From Pseudoroseomonas cervicalis (GTDB lineage Bacteria; Pseudomonadota; Alphaproteobacteria; Acetobacterales; Acetobacteraceae), in assembly GCF_030818485.1 (NCBI RefSeq), contig NZ_JAUTAJ010000002.1:248001-312000 (forward strand): a stretch of DNA of 64,000 nt. The letters are read 5' to 3'. The notes under the pieces were generated by a model. The model made no database searches, was not told the origin of the DNA, and saw nothing but the letters and a program-made list of their open reading frames with translations. Positions 25,806-37,973 of the stretch are shown piece after piece; the stretch's first letter is position 1; each line of letters opens with the position of its first letter. The position numbers and the translations under genes were made by a program.

Positions 25806-26741
25806 TTACCCTTCCCGCGCCTCGAACACCGCCTCCGCCGCATCCTCGCGCCGCGCCGGGCCGCCGCCCATCCAGGAGGACCAGCCCAGCCGCGCACCGC
25901 CGCCCAGCGCCGCCTGCGGCACCGCCTCCGCCGCCAGCACCGGGTTGATGGCGAAGCCGATATCCAGCCCGACATGCAGCCGCGTCAGCGCCACCAGCCG
26001 CGCATGCAGCGGGCGCCCGGGCAGCAGCGCCTCGAAGGCCTCGCGCGGCAGCGGGCCGACACGGATGATGAAGCGCGACTGCGCATCCCAGACCTGCGCC
26101 CCCAGCGCCGTGCTGACGCCCAGCGCATTGTGCACGCCGGCCGCGCCCATGCGCGAGCGCTCGCCCTCCGGCAGGCGCAGCCAGCCGCCGGCGAATTCCT
26201 CCAGCGCGACGGGATGCCCCGCCTCCTCCTCCAGCAGCGCCCGCAGCCGCTCGGCCGAACGGCTGCGGGAAGAAAGATGCCCGGCATGGTAGAGCAGCGC
26301 CGCGGGTTCCAGCCCGGCGCGCTCCACCAGATGCGGCGTGCCAAGGCCGATGGCGGCGCCGAGCACCCGTTCGGCCGGCTCGGCATCGCGCAGCGGCCGG
26401 TATTTGCGCCCCGCCGCCGCCCAGAGACCCGCGAAACGCCCGCCCAGCAGGTCCAGGAAGGCATGCAGCGCCTCGGAACGCTTGCGCTTCTCGGCGGCCA
26501 CCTGCGCCGTGTGGTGGCGCGGCAGCACACCGCCCGGCCCGACCAGGCCGAAGGCGCCCAGCGTCAGCGCGCCGGCCTCCGGCTCGGCCGCCACCACCGC
26601 CGCCTCGGCATGCGACAGCCGCGCGGTGGAGCGGTAGGTGACGGCGCGCGGATCGCCGCCCGGCGCCACCAGATCGATGGCCTGGTCGAGCTCGAAGCGC
26701 TCCGGCGCCTCGGCCAGGCGCTGGCGGGGCGGCGTGGTCAC
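25806..26741 (-). CDS. tssG: Type VI secretion baseplate protein TssG
   Basis: A 311-residue TssG (ImpH/VasB) protein, part of the TssEFGK baseplate wedge in the cytoplasm. Recognisable segments are LTLGAFGLVGPGGVLPRHHT (near residue 80), followed by AFLDLLGGRFAGLWAAAGRKYRP, the standard TssG core, and GQLWDAQSRF-like region VWDAQSRFIIRVGPL. Translation begins at GTG 26741, overlapping the tssF stop by 4 nt (GTGA). It is last in the tssA-to-tssG operon. It is slightly shorter than many TssG proteins. Confidence 0.9.
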   Translation of the reverse strand: MTTPPRQRLAEAPERFELDQAIDLVAPGGDPRAVTYRSTARLSHAEAAVVAAEPEAGALTLGAFGLVGPGGVLPRHHTAQVAAEKRKRSEALHAFLDLLGGRFAGLWAAAGRKYRPLRDAEPAERVLGAAIGLGTPHLVERAGLEPAALLYHAGHLSSRSRSAERLRALLEEEAGHPVALEEFAGGWLRLPEGERSRMGAAGVHNALGVSTALGAQVWDAQSRFIIRVGPLPREAFEALLPGRPLHARLVALTRLHVGLDIGFAINPVLAAEAVPQAALGGGARLGWSSWMGGGPARREDAAEAVFEAREG

Positions 26742-28568
26742 AGCAGCAGCCTGGTGCCGCTGCGCGGCGCCCAGCGTGCCGCCACCCCGGCGCGGCCGCG
26801 CAGCACCACGGCGGTGCGGGTGAAGGCGTTGACCGAGACCTGCAGCGCCAGGAAGCGCTCCAGCACCGCCGCCAGCAGATGCAGCCCGCCCGCCTGCCAG
26901 GCGGCGGGATCGAAGGCCAGCGTCACGTCGAGCCCGCGCAGGAAGGCGCCGGGCCGCCCGCCCGGCAGCCGCGCCACGCCCGGCTTCGCCTCCACCGCCA
27001 GCAGGGCGGCGATGGCGGCGCGGTTCTCCGCCGTGTCGCGCCGGTCATGCAGGCGCAGCATCTCGCGCAGCGCCAGCGCCCCCTGCTCACCCCCGGTGAT
27101 GCCGAGATGGTTCAGCGCCAGATGCGAGATCAGCTTCCACGCGCTGCGCTCGCCCAAGGCCGGGCGCAGCGTCGGCGTCGGTGCCGAGAGGCATTCGGCG
27201 CCGGCCAGCGACACGCCGCCATCGGCGACGCGCAGCCGCGGCTGGCCGCCGCCGAAGGGCAGCAGCGAGGGCAGGTCGCGGTTGCAGCACAGCGCATCGA
27301 TGGACAGCACGGCATCGGCCGGGCGCGCCGGGTCGAAACCCGCATCGCGCAGCGCCAGCGCCGTCTGCGTGCCGCCGAGCGGCGGCGGCGCCGGGCGGCG
27401 CAGCGGCAGATAGTGGATGGCCGCGGTCTCCGCCGTCTCCTCCGCCCCCTCGCGGCCGAGGCGGTGGAAGGGCAGCACCTCGCGCCGGCTGCCATCGGGG
27501 CCGGCTTTCGCGCACGCGGCTGACCGAATGCACCTCCAGCGCCGCCGGTCGGCGCGCATCCGGCACCACCGGCCATTCGCTGCGCGTGCCGTCCAGCGCC
27601 ACGGGCTCGCAGCGCACCGGAAAGAGATTGATGGCCGGCGTGCAGCCAAGGGCAAAGCTGTCGGCGGAGACGCTGCGCTCCAGCTCCGGCACGGCGCGGC
27701 TGAGCCAGATGAAGATCTCCATCCGCTCGCCCTGCTGCAGCAGGCTGCGCGCCTCCAGCCCGTCCAGGTCGAGATAGAGGAATTTCTCGGGGAAGGCGAA
27801 ATACTCGGAGAGCAGCCGGTGGCCGTCGAAGGCACGCTGCGGCCAGGGCAGCGCCGCCTCCTCCGGCGCGAAGCCGGCGGGCTGCAGGCAGGACGGGCCG
27901 AGCAGCGTCGGCCGCGCATCATTCGGCCCATCCGCCAGCGCGATGGCGAGCACGGATTGCGACAGCAGCTCATGCAGCAGCGCCGCCTGGCTGCCCTGGC
28001 CGCGCAGATGCAGCCGCAGCCGGTCGAGGCCGATCTCGGCGAAGGGCAGGTCCGGCGCCACACTGCGCAGCACCAGCCGCAGGCAGGAGGCGGCGCCGCT
28101 GGCGGCGCGGTTGGGCGGCGCGGCAAAGGGCAGGCCGGAGAGCGTGGCGCGCTCCACCAGCAGCGGCCACAGCGTGACGTCGTGGCAGCTGCGATAGCGC
28201 ACCACCTCGCCGCGCACCGGCTCGCTCTCCACCGACAAGCCGCGCGGGATGTGCAGCTTCGCGCGCAGCTCGGGCGAGGCGCGCAGCCGCAGCGTCGTCA
28301 TCGACGGCACCGGCGCCAGCATCTGCGGCGAGAGCATCTCCAGCAACGCGTCGGACAGTTCCGGCAGTTCGTCATCCAGCCGCTGCTGCGCCCGCGCGGC
28401 GAGGAAGGCGACGCCCTCCAGCAGCCGCTCGACATAGGGATCGTCCGCCGCGTCGCCGGAGAGGCGCAGCCGGCCCGCCACCTTCGGATAGGCCTCGGCG
28501 AAGGCGCCGGCGTCGCGGCGCAAAGCGGCAAGCTCGCGATTGTAGTAGGGCAGCAGCGAATCGCTCAT
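26738..28568 (-). pseudogene. tssF: Type VI secretion baseplate protein TssF, frameshifted
   Basis: The gene opens normally with MSDSLLPYYNRELAAL and reads as TssF (ImpG/VasA) for about 354 residues up to HSVSRVRE. The rest (PDGSRREVLPFHRLGREG to the C-terminus TRLLL) continues in the next frame. The span of 1831 bp is one base more than a multiple of 3. Removing one base of the TTT at 27506-27508 restores SRVREAGPDGSRREV and a 609-residue protein of normal TssF length. As written, translation would run off-frame and stop at 27087, giving about 493 residues. All flanking tss genes are intact and coupled (ATGA/GTGA overlaps). Either a real inactivating insertion or a sequence error. Confidence 0.88.
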
Positions 28569-29047
28569 GTCTCGCGCACCGTCACATCCAGCGTCGCCGG
28601 GCGCAGCACCGTCTCGAAGGCCACCTGCTCCGGCGCCGGGTCGGTGCGCAGGATGGCCTCGACGCGCAGCTTCAGGCTGCGGTCCAGCGCCTCGCGCTGC
28701 GGTTCGGCCAGGCTGACATTCAGCGCCGCGAGGCGCGGCTCGAAGCGGCGCAGCACCGCCTCCACCTCGCGCGCCAGCGCCTCGCGCGCCTCCTCGGTGG
28801 TGAAGCTGCCGGCGGTCGGGTCGGGCACGCCATAGCCGAGCGGCGAGACGGCGAGTTCCGTCAGGCCGGGCGGCAGCGGGCGGCGGCGGCGGCGGGCGTT
28901 CAGCAGCGCCTCCACATCGCGCCGCACCGCGTCGCGCATCACGGCGATGGCCATGGGCTGGGTCAGCGGCGGGTCGGGCGGCCCGTCCGGGTCGCCATCC
29001 AGCAGCCGGTCCAGCAGCGGCAGATGGATGCGCCTGGCCTCGCTCAT
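28565..29047 (-). CDS. tssE: Type VI secretion baseplate protein TssE
   Basis: A 160-residue gp25-like baseplate protein (ImpF), which nucleates the sheath on the wedge complex. The diagnostic segment is DVEALLNARRRRRPLPPGLT (44-63), then VSPLGYGVPDPTAGSFT and a C-terminal strand region FETVLRPATLDVTV. The ATG at 29047 overlaps the tagJ stop by 4 nt; a longer in-frame start lies inside tagJ and is rejected. Confidence 0.9.
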   Translation of the reverse strand: MSEARRIHLPLLDRLLDGDPDGPPDPPLTQPMAIAVMRDAVRRDVEALLNARRRRRPLPPGLTELAVSPLGYGVPDPTAGSFTTEEAREALAREVEAVLRRFEPRLAALNVSLAEPQREALDRSLKLRVEAILRTDPAPEQVAFETVLRPATLDVTVRET

Positions 29048-29844
29048 ACGAAATCGAGCTGCGCGACCTCGGCCAGCGACAGCGTGTCCTGCGGCAGGCC
29101 ATCGGCCAGGAACAGGCGCAGCCCGGTGCCGGTGACCGGCCCCTCCCCTTCCGACCAGGCGGTCTCGCGGCCCAGGCGCTGCGCGTCTTTCTCCGCGTCG
29201 CGCGCATAGAGCAGGGGCAGGAAGACCAGCCCCTCCGTGCCATCCTTCAGCACCAGCGTGGCGCGGCGAAAGGCCAGGTCGCGCGGCCGGCGGATCGGCT
29301 CCAGCGCCAGGCTGGAGAGCCGCTCCAGCGGCACCCACAGCGCATCGCCGCCGCTGGTCAGCACTTCAAGCTGCGGCGCCAGCAGATCGTCGGCATCTCG
29401 GAAGTCGCTGAAGGGCGCTCCATCGGCCTGGCCCGCGATGCGCGGGCGCAGCGCCTCGGCCTCGGCGGCTGCCTCCGCCGCGCCGGCCAGGTCGCCGGCG
29501 CGCCGCAGGGTCAGCGCCCGCAGCGCGGCACGCTGGGCGGGCGTCGGATCATCGCCCTGGAAGGCGGGCAGACGGCCGGCGGCATAGACATCGCGGCGCT
29601 GCTGCTCGGCGCGCAGCAGGCGGCGGAATTCCAGCACCGCCGGGCCCGGCTTTTCCTCCAGCACGGCGTCCAGCGCGGTGTCGGCCCGCGCGATCTCGCC
29701 GCACAGCACGAGAATCTCGGCCAGCCGCCAGCGCAGCCCGGCATCGCGCGGCGCGGCGCGGGCGGCGGCCATGGCGGCGGCGCGCGCGGCCTGGAGGTCG
29801 CCGGCGCGGAAGGCCTCGCCGACCGGATCCTGGGTGGTGCTCAT
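29044..29844 (-). CDS. tagJ: Type VI secretion accessory protein TagJ (ImpE)
   Basis: A 266-residue cytoplasmic protein. The N-terminal half is a run of Ala-rich TPR-like helices (AFRAGDLQAARAAAMAAARA and on to residue 110); the C-terminal half is the ImpE domain (FSDFRDADDLLAPQLEVLTS, then LALEPIRRPRDLAFRRATL). In other bacteria TagJ binds the N-terminus of the sheath protein TssB and modulates sheath recycling by ClpV. It lies between tssC2 and tssE with 4-nt overlaps, as in the Agrobacterium imp operon. Confidence 0.88.
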   Translation of the reverse strand: MSTTQDPVGEAFRAGDLQAARAAAMAAARAAPRDAGLRWRLAEILVLCGEIARADTALDAVLEEKPGPAVLEFRRLLRAEQQRRDVYAAGRLPAFQGDDPTPAQRAALRALTLRRAGDLAGAAEAAAEAEALRPRIAGQADGAPFSDFRDADDLLAPQLEVLTSGGDALWVPLERLSSLALEPIRRPRDLAFRRATLVLKDGTEGLVFLPLLYARDAEKDAQRLGRETAWSEGEGPVTGTGLRLFLADGLPQDTLSLAEVAQLDFV

Positions 29845-31313
29845 GCCGCGGCCGCTCCCGGCGCCTGAAGATCGGTGACCAGCCGGAAGGCAGCGCCCAC
29901 CTCGTCCAGCTGGTAATGCGGCTGCAGATGCAGCACGCAGCCATAGGTGCCGGGACGCCCCGGCTGCTCGCGCACCTCGACCCGCGCGCTGCGCAGCGGG
30001 TAGCGGGCCGCCGTCTCGCCCAGCGCGCTGCCCGAGGCGTTGGTGAAGCCGGTCAGCCAGCGCTGCAATTGCCGCTCCACCTCCTCCGGCGTGCGGAAGG
30101 CACCGACCAAATCGCGCCCCATCACCTTGATGCAATGCGCGAAGCGGCTGACGCAGAGGATGGCGTTGAACTGCGCCGAGAGCCGCTGATTGGCCTCCGC
30201 CCCCTCACCCGTCATGCGCGGCGGGCGGTGCAGGCTGGGCGCGGCGGCGAAGCTCGCCTCGGGCAGGGATTCGAGGCCCAGCAAGGGAAGAATACCGGCC
30301 TCCACCAGCTGGCGCTCCTGCAGATCGGTCAGCGCCAGCTCGACCGGCGGGCGCGGCGGCACACCGGGCGGGTCGCCCGAGAGCCGCTCACAGGGCAGCG
30401 CATCGACGACACCGCCACGCGCCTCCTCCGCCACGGTGGCGCCGCGCAGATCGGCCGGCCAGCCATAGAGGGCAAAGGCGCGCAGCACCACGGCGCCCAT
30501 GGCATAGACCGGGCTGCACCAGAGGCGCGGGCCCAGCGCGCCGCGCGGCCGGAAGCCATCGGCGCGCACCGCCTCATCCGCCCAGGGCGGGCGGGCCAGC
30601 AGGCGCGGCAGCAGGACGGAGACGAAGCGCGCATCCTCGCGCGATTGCAGGCGGCGCCAGCGGCGATGATCCTCGGCGCGCAGCGCCTCGGTCAGGTCGA
30701 GCGAGGCGCCGGCCTCGGCAAACTCATCGAGGCCGAACAAAGCCGGATCGGCGGCGATGGCCAGCGGCGCGAAGGCCGCGGCGGCGATGCCGGCCAGCGC
30801 CTCCAGCACCTCGACATCATCGGTCGGGTGGCCGGGCGCCGGGGCGTGGCGCAGCTGGTAATCGGCCAGCAGCAGGCCGAAGGGCTCGCCGCCGGGCCGG
30901 CCGAACTCCTCCTCATAGATGGCGTGGAACAGCGCCGACTGGTCGAACTCCACCGCGCGCTGCACGTCGCGGGACAGCTCGGCCCAGCGCGCGGTGAACA
31001 GCCGCAGCTTGATGCGCGCGGCATAGGGCACGCGCCCCGCCAGCCAGTGCAGCCCGCGCCAGGAGCCTTCCAGGCGCTGCAGCCGCGGATGTTCGAGCAG
31101 CGCCGCCAGCTGCGCATCGATCAGCGCATCGATGGCGGCGATGTCGCGGTCGAGGGCCTCGCGCAGCGCCTCGGCATCGCGGAAGCGGGCAGCCCCGAAC
31201 CAGTCGCGCAGTTGCGGCGCGGCGAGGAAGCCGGCCAGCGCCGAAGCCTCCCCGCCATGGCGGGCGCCGAAGAAGGCGCCCCCCAGCACCGCACCCCGCA
31301 AGCCGTCTTGCAT
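29841..31313 (-). CDS. Second TssC-like sheath protein (TssC paralogue)
   Basis: A 490-residue paralogue of the neighbouring TssC, with the same landmarks in diverged form: [18 protein letters not shown], the EFDQSALFHAIYEEEFGRPG core, FARFVSV-type region EDARFVSVLLPRLLARPP, and a C-terminal ARVEVREQPGRPGTYGCVLH. It is less conserved than TssC and has a Pro/Gly-rich insert near residue 290. Tandem tssC genes (TssC40/TssC41) are known from Agrobacterium. Its role may be as a minor sheath or baseplate-adapting subunit; not established here. Start at 31313 or 31316 (MMQDG). Confidence 0.85.
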   Translation of the reverse strand: MQDGLRGAVLGGAFFGARHGGEASALAGFLAAPQLRDWFGAARFRDAEALREALDRDIAAIDALIDAQLAALLEHPRLQRLEGSWRGLHWLAGRVPYAARIKLRLFTARWAELSRDVQRAVEFDQSALFHAIYEEEFGRPGGEPFGLLLADYQLRHAPAPGHPTDDVEVLEALAGIAAAAFAPLAIAADPALFGLDEFAEAGASLDLTEALRAEDHRRWRRLQSREDARFVSVLLPRLLARPPWADEAVRADGFRPRGALGPRLWCSPVYAMGAVVLRAFALYGWPADLRGATVAEEARGGVVDALPCERLSGDPPGVPPRPPVELALTDLQERQLVEAGILPLLGLESLPEASFAAAPSLHRPPRMTGEGAEANQRLSAQFNAILCVSRFAHCIKVMGRDLVGAFRTPEEVERQLQRWLTGFTNASGSALGETAARYPLRSARVEVREQPGRPGTYGCVLHLQPHYQLDEVGAAFRLVTDLQAPGAAAA

Positions 31314-32812
31314 CACACCTTGTGCGGGATGCGCGCCACCATGCGCATGGAGGTGGTCAGCTCCTCCATCTGCAGCCAGGGGCGCATATAGGCCACGGCG
31401 TTGTAGACGCCGGGCTTGCCCGGCACCTCCTTCACCTCGACCTTCGCCTCGCGCAGCGGGTATTTCGCCTTGCTCTCCGGCCCGGCATTCTCATTGGCGT
31501 TGACGTAGTTCTTGATCCAGCGGTTCAGCCAGACCTCGCAATCGCTCGCCTCCATGAAGGAGCCGATCTTGTCGCGCGCCATCACCTTGAGGAAATGCGC
31601 GAAGCGGCCGGTGGCCATCAGATAGGGCAGCCGCGCCGAGATCGCCGCATTGGCCGTGGCTTCGGGGCGGTCATACTTCTTCGGCTTCTGCACCGATTGC
31701 GCGCCGAAGAACACCGCATGGTCGCTGTTCTTGTAGTGGCAGAGCGGCAGGAATCCGAGTGCCGAGAGCTCCGCCTCGCGCCGGTCGGTGATGCCGATCT
31801 CGGTCGGGCATTGCGCGTCGATATCGCCATCGTCGGAGACGAAGGTGTGGTTCGGCAAGTTGGAGACCTTGCCGCCGCCCTCGGCGCCGCGAATGGCGAC
31901 GCAGAAACCGTGCTGGGCGAAGGCATCGGTCAGCCGCGCGCCCATCACATAGGCGGCGTTCATCCAGCAATAATCGCCATGCGCCATCTGCTGCGGCCGG
32001 CCGGCGGCGTCGGTCGGCGCCTCCTCATAGCCGAACTCGTCGACGGGCACGGTGCCGGCGCCATAGGGCAGGCGGGCAATGACACGCGGCATCACCAGGT
32101 TGACGAAGCGGCTATCCTCCGTCTCGCGGAAGGCGCGCCATTTGGCGTATTCGGCGGTGTCGAAGATCTTGGCGAGGTCGCGCGGCTTGGACAGCTCGCG
32201 CCAATCGTCGAAGCCGAACATGCCGGCGCCGGCCGCCGAGATGAAGGGCGCGAAGGACGCCGCCGCGACATTCGAGACCAGCCGCAGCGTCTCGACATCA
32301 TCCGGATGGTTGGTCCATTCGTAATCGCCGATCAGCGCGCCATAGGGCTCGCCGCCCGGCATGCCGAACTCGTTCTCATAGAGCTTCTTGAACAGCTGCG
32401 ACTGGTCGAATTCGGTGGCGCGCTGCAGGTCGCGCGACAGCTCGCGCTTCGAGGCCTGCAGCAGGCGCAGCCGCAGCGAGGTGCCGGTCTCGCTGTTCTT
32501 CACCAGATAGTGCAGCCCGCGCCAGGAGCCTTCCAGCTTCAGGAAACGCTCATGATGCATCACCGCGTTCAGCTGCTCGCTGACCTTGCGGTCGATCTCG
32601 GCGATGGCGCGGTCGAAGGTCTGCTGCAGGTTGCGGTTGAAGGTGACGGTGCCCTTCAGCGCCTCCTCGGTCAGCGCCTTGATCAGCTCCTGGGCGCGGT
32701 CGCGCTCGGTCTGGCGCGTCGCGCCCAGCACCTGGTCGAGCAGCCCGCCGCCGGCTTCCGCCTCGGTCGTCGTCGCACCGGCGCTCGCCGGCGCGTTCTG
32801 GGTGCCGCTCAT
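31313..32812 (-). CDS. tssC: Type VI secretion contractile sheath large subunit TssC
   Basis: A 499-residue TssC (VipB/ImpC), which with TssB polymerises into the contractile sheath around the Hcp tube. Landmarks: [20 protein letters not shown] (near 92), [33 protein letters not shown], and the C-terminal [20 protein letters not shown]. Length and sequence are canonical. Overlaps of 4 nt with tssB and about 1 to 4 nt with the paralogue downstream. Confidence 0.95.
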   Translation of the reverse strand: MSGTQNAPASAGATTTEAEAGGGLLDQVLGATRQTERDRAQELIKALTEEALKGTVTFNRNLQQTFDRAIAEIDRKVSEQLNAVMHHERFLKLEGSWRGLHYLVKNSETGTSLRLRLLQASKRELSRDLQRATEFDQSQLFKKLYENEFGMPGGEPYGALIGDYEWTNHPDDVETLRLVSNVAAASFAPFISAAGAGMFGFDDWRELSKPRDLAKIFDTAEYAKWRAFRETEDSRFVNLVMPRVIARLPYGAGTVPVDEFGYEEAPTDAAGRPQQMAHGDYCWMNAAYVMGARLTDAFAQHGFCVAIRGAEGGGKVSNLPNHTFVSDDGDIDAQCPTEIGITDRREAELSALGFLPLCHYKNSDHAVFFGAQSVQKPKKYDRPEATANAAISARLPYLMATGRFAHFLKVMARDKIGSFMEASDCEVWLNRWIKNYVNANENAGPESKAKYPLREAKVEVKEVPGKPGVYNAVAYMRPWLQMEELTTSMRMVARIPHKV

Positions 32813-33324
32813 GCCGCGCTCCCCTTGCCGCCAAGCCCGAGCTCACCCGAGAGCCTGTCGAGCTTGGCCTTGTCTTGCAGCACCTCCTCGAGCAGCGTCT
32901 CCAGCTCCTCGGAGCGGTCGACCTTGCTCATCAGGTCGCGCAGCTTGGCGCGCGTCTCGAGCAGCGCCTTCAGCGCCGGCACCTGCTCGGCCACCTTCGC
33001 CGGCTCGAAATCCTCCATCGAGCGGAATTTCAGGTCGACCGCCATCTCGCTGCCATCGCCGGCCAGCGTGTTGGCGACGCGCAGCTTCAGGCCCGGTTGC
33101 ACGCGGGCCATCACCTCGTCGAAATTGTCGCGGTCGATCTGGACGAATTTGCGCTCGGCCAGCGGCTTCAGCGGCTCCGCCGGGTCGCCGGCGAAATCGC
33201 CCATGATGCCGAGCACGAAGGGCAGCTCGCGCTCGATCTCGGCGCCCTCGGTCTCCACCTGATAGGTGATGTGGACGCGCGGCTTGCGCACACGCGCCAG
33301 CTTGTCGTGAACGCTACCGCTCAT
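32809..33324 (-). CDS. tssB: Type VI secretion contractile sheath small subunit TssB
   Basis: A 171-residue TssB (VipA/ImpB). The sequence [20 protein letters not shown] and [16 protein letters not shown] are diagnostic, as is [20 protein letters not shown]. The C-terminal helices ([20 protein letters not shown]) contain the region ClpV recognises in some systems. Start at [12 protein letters not shown] (33324); the longer open frame upstream is non-conserved. It is 72 bp downstream of tssA, where a small hairpin lies. Confidence 0.95.
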   Translation of the reverse strand: MSGSVHDKLARVRKPRVHITYQVETEGAEIERELPFVLGIMGDFAGDPAEPLKPLAERKFVQIDRDNFDEVMARVQPGLKLRVANTLAGDGSEMAVDLKFRSMEDFEPAKVAEQVPALKALLETRAKLRDLMSKVDRSEELETLLEEVLQDKAKLDRLSGELGLGGKGSAA

Positions 33325-33372
33325 GCAGGCGATCTTCCTCTTCGGCTCGACAACGCTTCTGACGGACAGGAT

Positions 33373-33391
33373 GGGGCGGCCATCCCGCCCC
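33373..33391 (-). other. Small hairpin between tssA and tssB
   Basis: GGGGCGG (33373-33379) and CCGCCCC (33385-33391) form a 7-bp stem with a 5-nt loop in the 72-bp gap, the only real gap in the tssA-tssG operon. It could stabilise the 3' end of tssA mRNA or lower read-through so that tssB and tssC are expressed differently. There is no U-tract. Confidence 0.35.
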
Positions 33392-33396
33392 CGCAA

Positions 33397-34632
33397 CTAC
33401 CAGACGATGCCCTTCGCCTCGCCCGCCGGCGCTGCCGCCGGCTCCGCGGCCGGCACCGGCGCCTGCGGCGAAGGCTGCGCCGCCGGCGGCGGTGATGCCA
33501 GAGACTGGATGCCAAGCATGCTCAACATCGCGTGACGCGCGGCCTTGTCAGGCAGCACCTCCTCCAGCAGCGCCGGCAGCGGCATGCGGGCGCGGCGCGC
33601 CAGCGTCTCGATCGAATAGGCGATCGGCGAATGCGGCTCGGTGGCGCGGAAATAGGCGGCGATGTCCTCCAGCCGGCGGATGGCGTCCTCGCGCGAGGCG
33701 GGGGCGCCGCCCGAGGCCGGTGGCAGCGCGGCCGTGGCCGCAGCCATGGTTGGGGCGGGCGCCGCGACCGGCACGGCCGCCGCGGCCAGGGGCGCGGCGG
33801 GCGGCGGGACGTCCGCCGGCGTCGCGGCCGGGGCCGGGGTGGTGGCCCCGCCGAAGCGCGTCGCCAGCTCCTGCATGCGGGTCAGCAGCTCGGCCACACG
33901 CCGTGTCGGCGGCGCGGCATCGCCGAAGCGGGCGGTGCATTGCGCGTCGAAGGCGTCCCAGGCGGAGAGCGCCGCACCGGCCGCCTCGCCAAGCGCCTGC
34001 CATTGCGGCGCGGCGGCGGCGGCCTCGCGCTCCAGCACCGACAGATCGGCGATGCCGGATGCCAGCCGCGCCTCGCGCCGCTTCGCATCCGCCAGCGCCG
34101 CCGTCTCCTCGGCCAGGGTCCACTGGTAGAGCGAGACGCCGCTGCCATCGGCGCGGCGGAACAGCGCCAGGCGGCGCAGCGGCTGCATCAGCGTGCCATC
34201 GGCGCTGCTGCCGGCGAGCCCCGCCAGCGGGGCGGCCCGCCCTTCCAGCCCATCCTCGTCGGGGCGCGGGTGCAGCGCGTCCCAGTACTGCTCCATCAGC
34301 CCCGCCAGCAACTGCGCCGCGTCGCGCAGCCCCGCCAGCCCGTCGAGCCGCACCAGCGCCTCGGCCAGCCAGGCGGCGATCTCGATGTCGCGGCTGCGCT
34401 CGGCGAGGCAGAGCTGGCCCAACCGCTTCACCTCGCGCCAGGGCAGCGGCACGGCCTCCTCGCCGCCCGCCGCATCCTGCGCGCGCTCCTCGGCGCGCGC
34501 CTCGGCCCGCGCGTCGCGCAGCTTCTGATAGGGCGAGGCGGGCGAGTAATCCTCGCGCAGATCGACACCCGCGCCCCCCTCGCCCTCGGCCAGGGGGGTC
34601 AGCAGCTTCTCCAGCTCGACGGCAGCGCTCAT
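33397..34632 (-). CDS. tssA: Type VI secretion protein TssA
   Basis: A 411-residue TssA (ImpA). The N-terminal ImpA_N domain is visible (EDYSPASPYQKLRDARAEAR, then LPWREVKRLGQLCLAERSRD), followed by coiled and Pro/Ala-rich linkers (about 255-310) and a C-terminal domain with FRATEPHSPIAYSIETLARR and MPLPALLEEVLPD, the short-type TssA tail that acts at the baseplate. Start chosen at ATG 34632; an in-frame GTG at 34647 would add five residues. It heads the leftward operon and is divergent from clpV. Confidence 0.9.
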   Translation of the reverse strand: MSAAVELEKLLTPLAEGEGGAGVDLREDYSPASPYQKLRDARAEARAEERAQDAAGGEEAVPLPWREVKRLGQLCLAERSRDIEIAAWLAEALVRLDGLAGLRDAAQLLAGLMEQYWDALHPRPDEDGLEGRAAPLAGLAGSSADGTLMQPLRRLALFRRADGSGVSLYQWTLAEETAALADAKRREARLASGIADLSVLEREAAAAAPQWQALGEAAGAALSAWDAFDAQCTARFGDAAPPTRRVAELLTRMQELATRFGGATTPAPAATPADVPPPAAPLAAAAVPVAAPAPTMAAATAALPPASGGAPASREDAIRRLEDIAAYFRATEPHSPIAYSIETLARRARMPLPALLEEVLPDKAARHAMLSMLGIQSLASPPPAAQPSPQAPVPAAEPAAAPAGEAKGIVW

Positions 34633-34775
34633 GCCCGTGGTTTTCACCGCTTTCGCGCATCATGCAAGAGCGCGTGATCCGCACTCACGTGATGGTTCGC
34701 GACCGGCCGGGCCGGTTGCCGCGCTGCAGCCTTCTGAATATGGAAGACGCGGTAGCGGGGAGCGCAGGCACGGGC
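34633..34775. promoter_or_regulatory. Divergent tssA/clpV promoter region
   Basis: This 143-bp gap must hold the promoters of both the tssA and clpV transcripts. It contains an 8-bp palindrome TCACGTGA (34685-34692) within a partly symmetric GTGATCC...ACTCACG stretch, which might be a regulator site. I looked for -35/-10 and sigma-54 (-24 GG/-12 GC) boxes and found none that convince. Confidence 0.35.
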
Positions 34776-37400
<2,625 letters not shown>

Positions 37401-37435
37401 GGCCGCCGCTTCGGCAGAGGGCAAGGAGACCCATC

Positions 37436-37912
37436 ATGGCGATCTACATGAAGTACCAGGGCGTGGACGGCGAGAGCACCACCACGGGCTTCGAGAAGCA
37501 GATCGAGCTGCAATCCTTCCAGGTCGGCGTCGGCCGCGGCATCTCGACCGCGCGCGGGACCTCGACCCGTGAATCCTCCGAGGCCAGCGTCAGCGAAGTC
37601 ACGCTGACCAAGCTGACCGACGGCTCCTCGCTGAAGCTGTTCGAGGAGTCGCTCTACGGCAAGCTGGACCATGAGGTGGTGATCACCTTCGTCCGCACCC
37701 AGACCGGCGGCGGCGTGCAGCCCTATCTGCGCTACACCCTGACCGGCGCCGGCGTCAGCGGCTTCTCGCTGAGCTCGGGCGGCGAGCGCCCGGTGGAGAG
37801 CATCAGCCTGAACTTCGACAAGATCGAGATGACCTATGGGGTCATCGGCGACGACCAGTCGGGCAGCAACTCCTCGACCAGCTACGATCTGGCGACCGCC
37901 AAGCGCGCCTGA
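37436..37912 (+). CDS. hcp: Type VI secretion tube protein Hcp (TssD)
   Basis: A 158-residue Hcp, which forms the hexameric inner tube and is secreted. Typical opening MAIYMKYQGVDGESTTTGFE and the segments IELQSFQVGVGRGISTARG and SLNFDKIEMTYGV are diagnostic. AAGGAG lies 8 bases before the ATG, a stronger ribosome site than most in the locus, in keeping with high-level production. It is 35 bp behind clpV and is followed by a strong terminator. The C-terminus is Ser/Asn-rich. No effector extension is fused. Confidence 0.96.
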   Translation: MAIYMKYQGVDGESTTTGFEKQIELQSFQVGVGRGISTARGTSTRESSEASVSEVTLTKLTDGSSLKLFEESLYGKLDHEVVITFVRTQTGGGVQPYLRYTLTGAGVSGFSLSSGGERPVESISLNFDKIEMTYGVIGDDQSGSNSSTSYDLATAKRA

Positions 37913-37936
37913 TCGCGCCAAGCGGCCCACGCAAGG

Positions 37937-37967
37937 CGGCGCGGCGGGGAGACCCGCCGCGCCGTTT
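37937..37967 (+). terminator. Terminator behind hcp
   Basis: A perfect 12-bp stem (37937-37948 with 37953-37964) and GAGA loop is followed by TTT, just behind the hcp stop and ahead of the convergent pppA stop. It should end the clpV-hcp transcript and perhaps also the opposite one. Confidence 0.75.
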
Positions 37968-37973
37968 CGCATG

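Noticed and set aside
26738..28126. A separate 462-codon gene in the second half of tssF
   Set aside because: Its first 200 codons are nonsense (Arg/Cys/Pro-rich) and only the rest is TssF, so this is the downstream half of a frameshifted gene, not a second gene.
34680..34740. A sigma-54 promoter between tssA and clpV
   Set aside because: Some T6SS operons use sigma-54, but no GG-N10-GC pair with a suitable TGGCAC/TTGC context was found.
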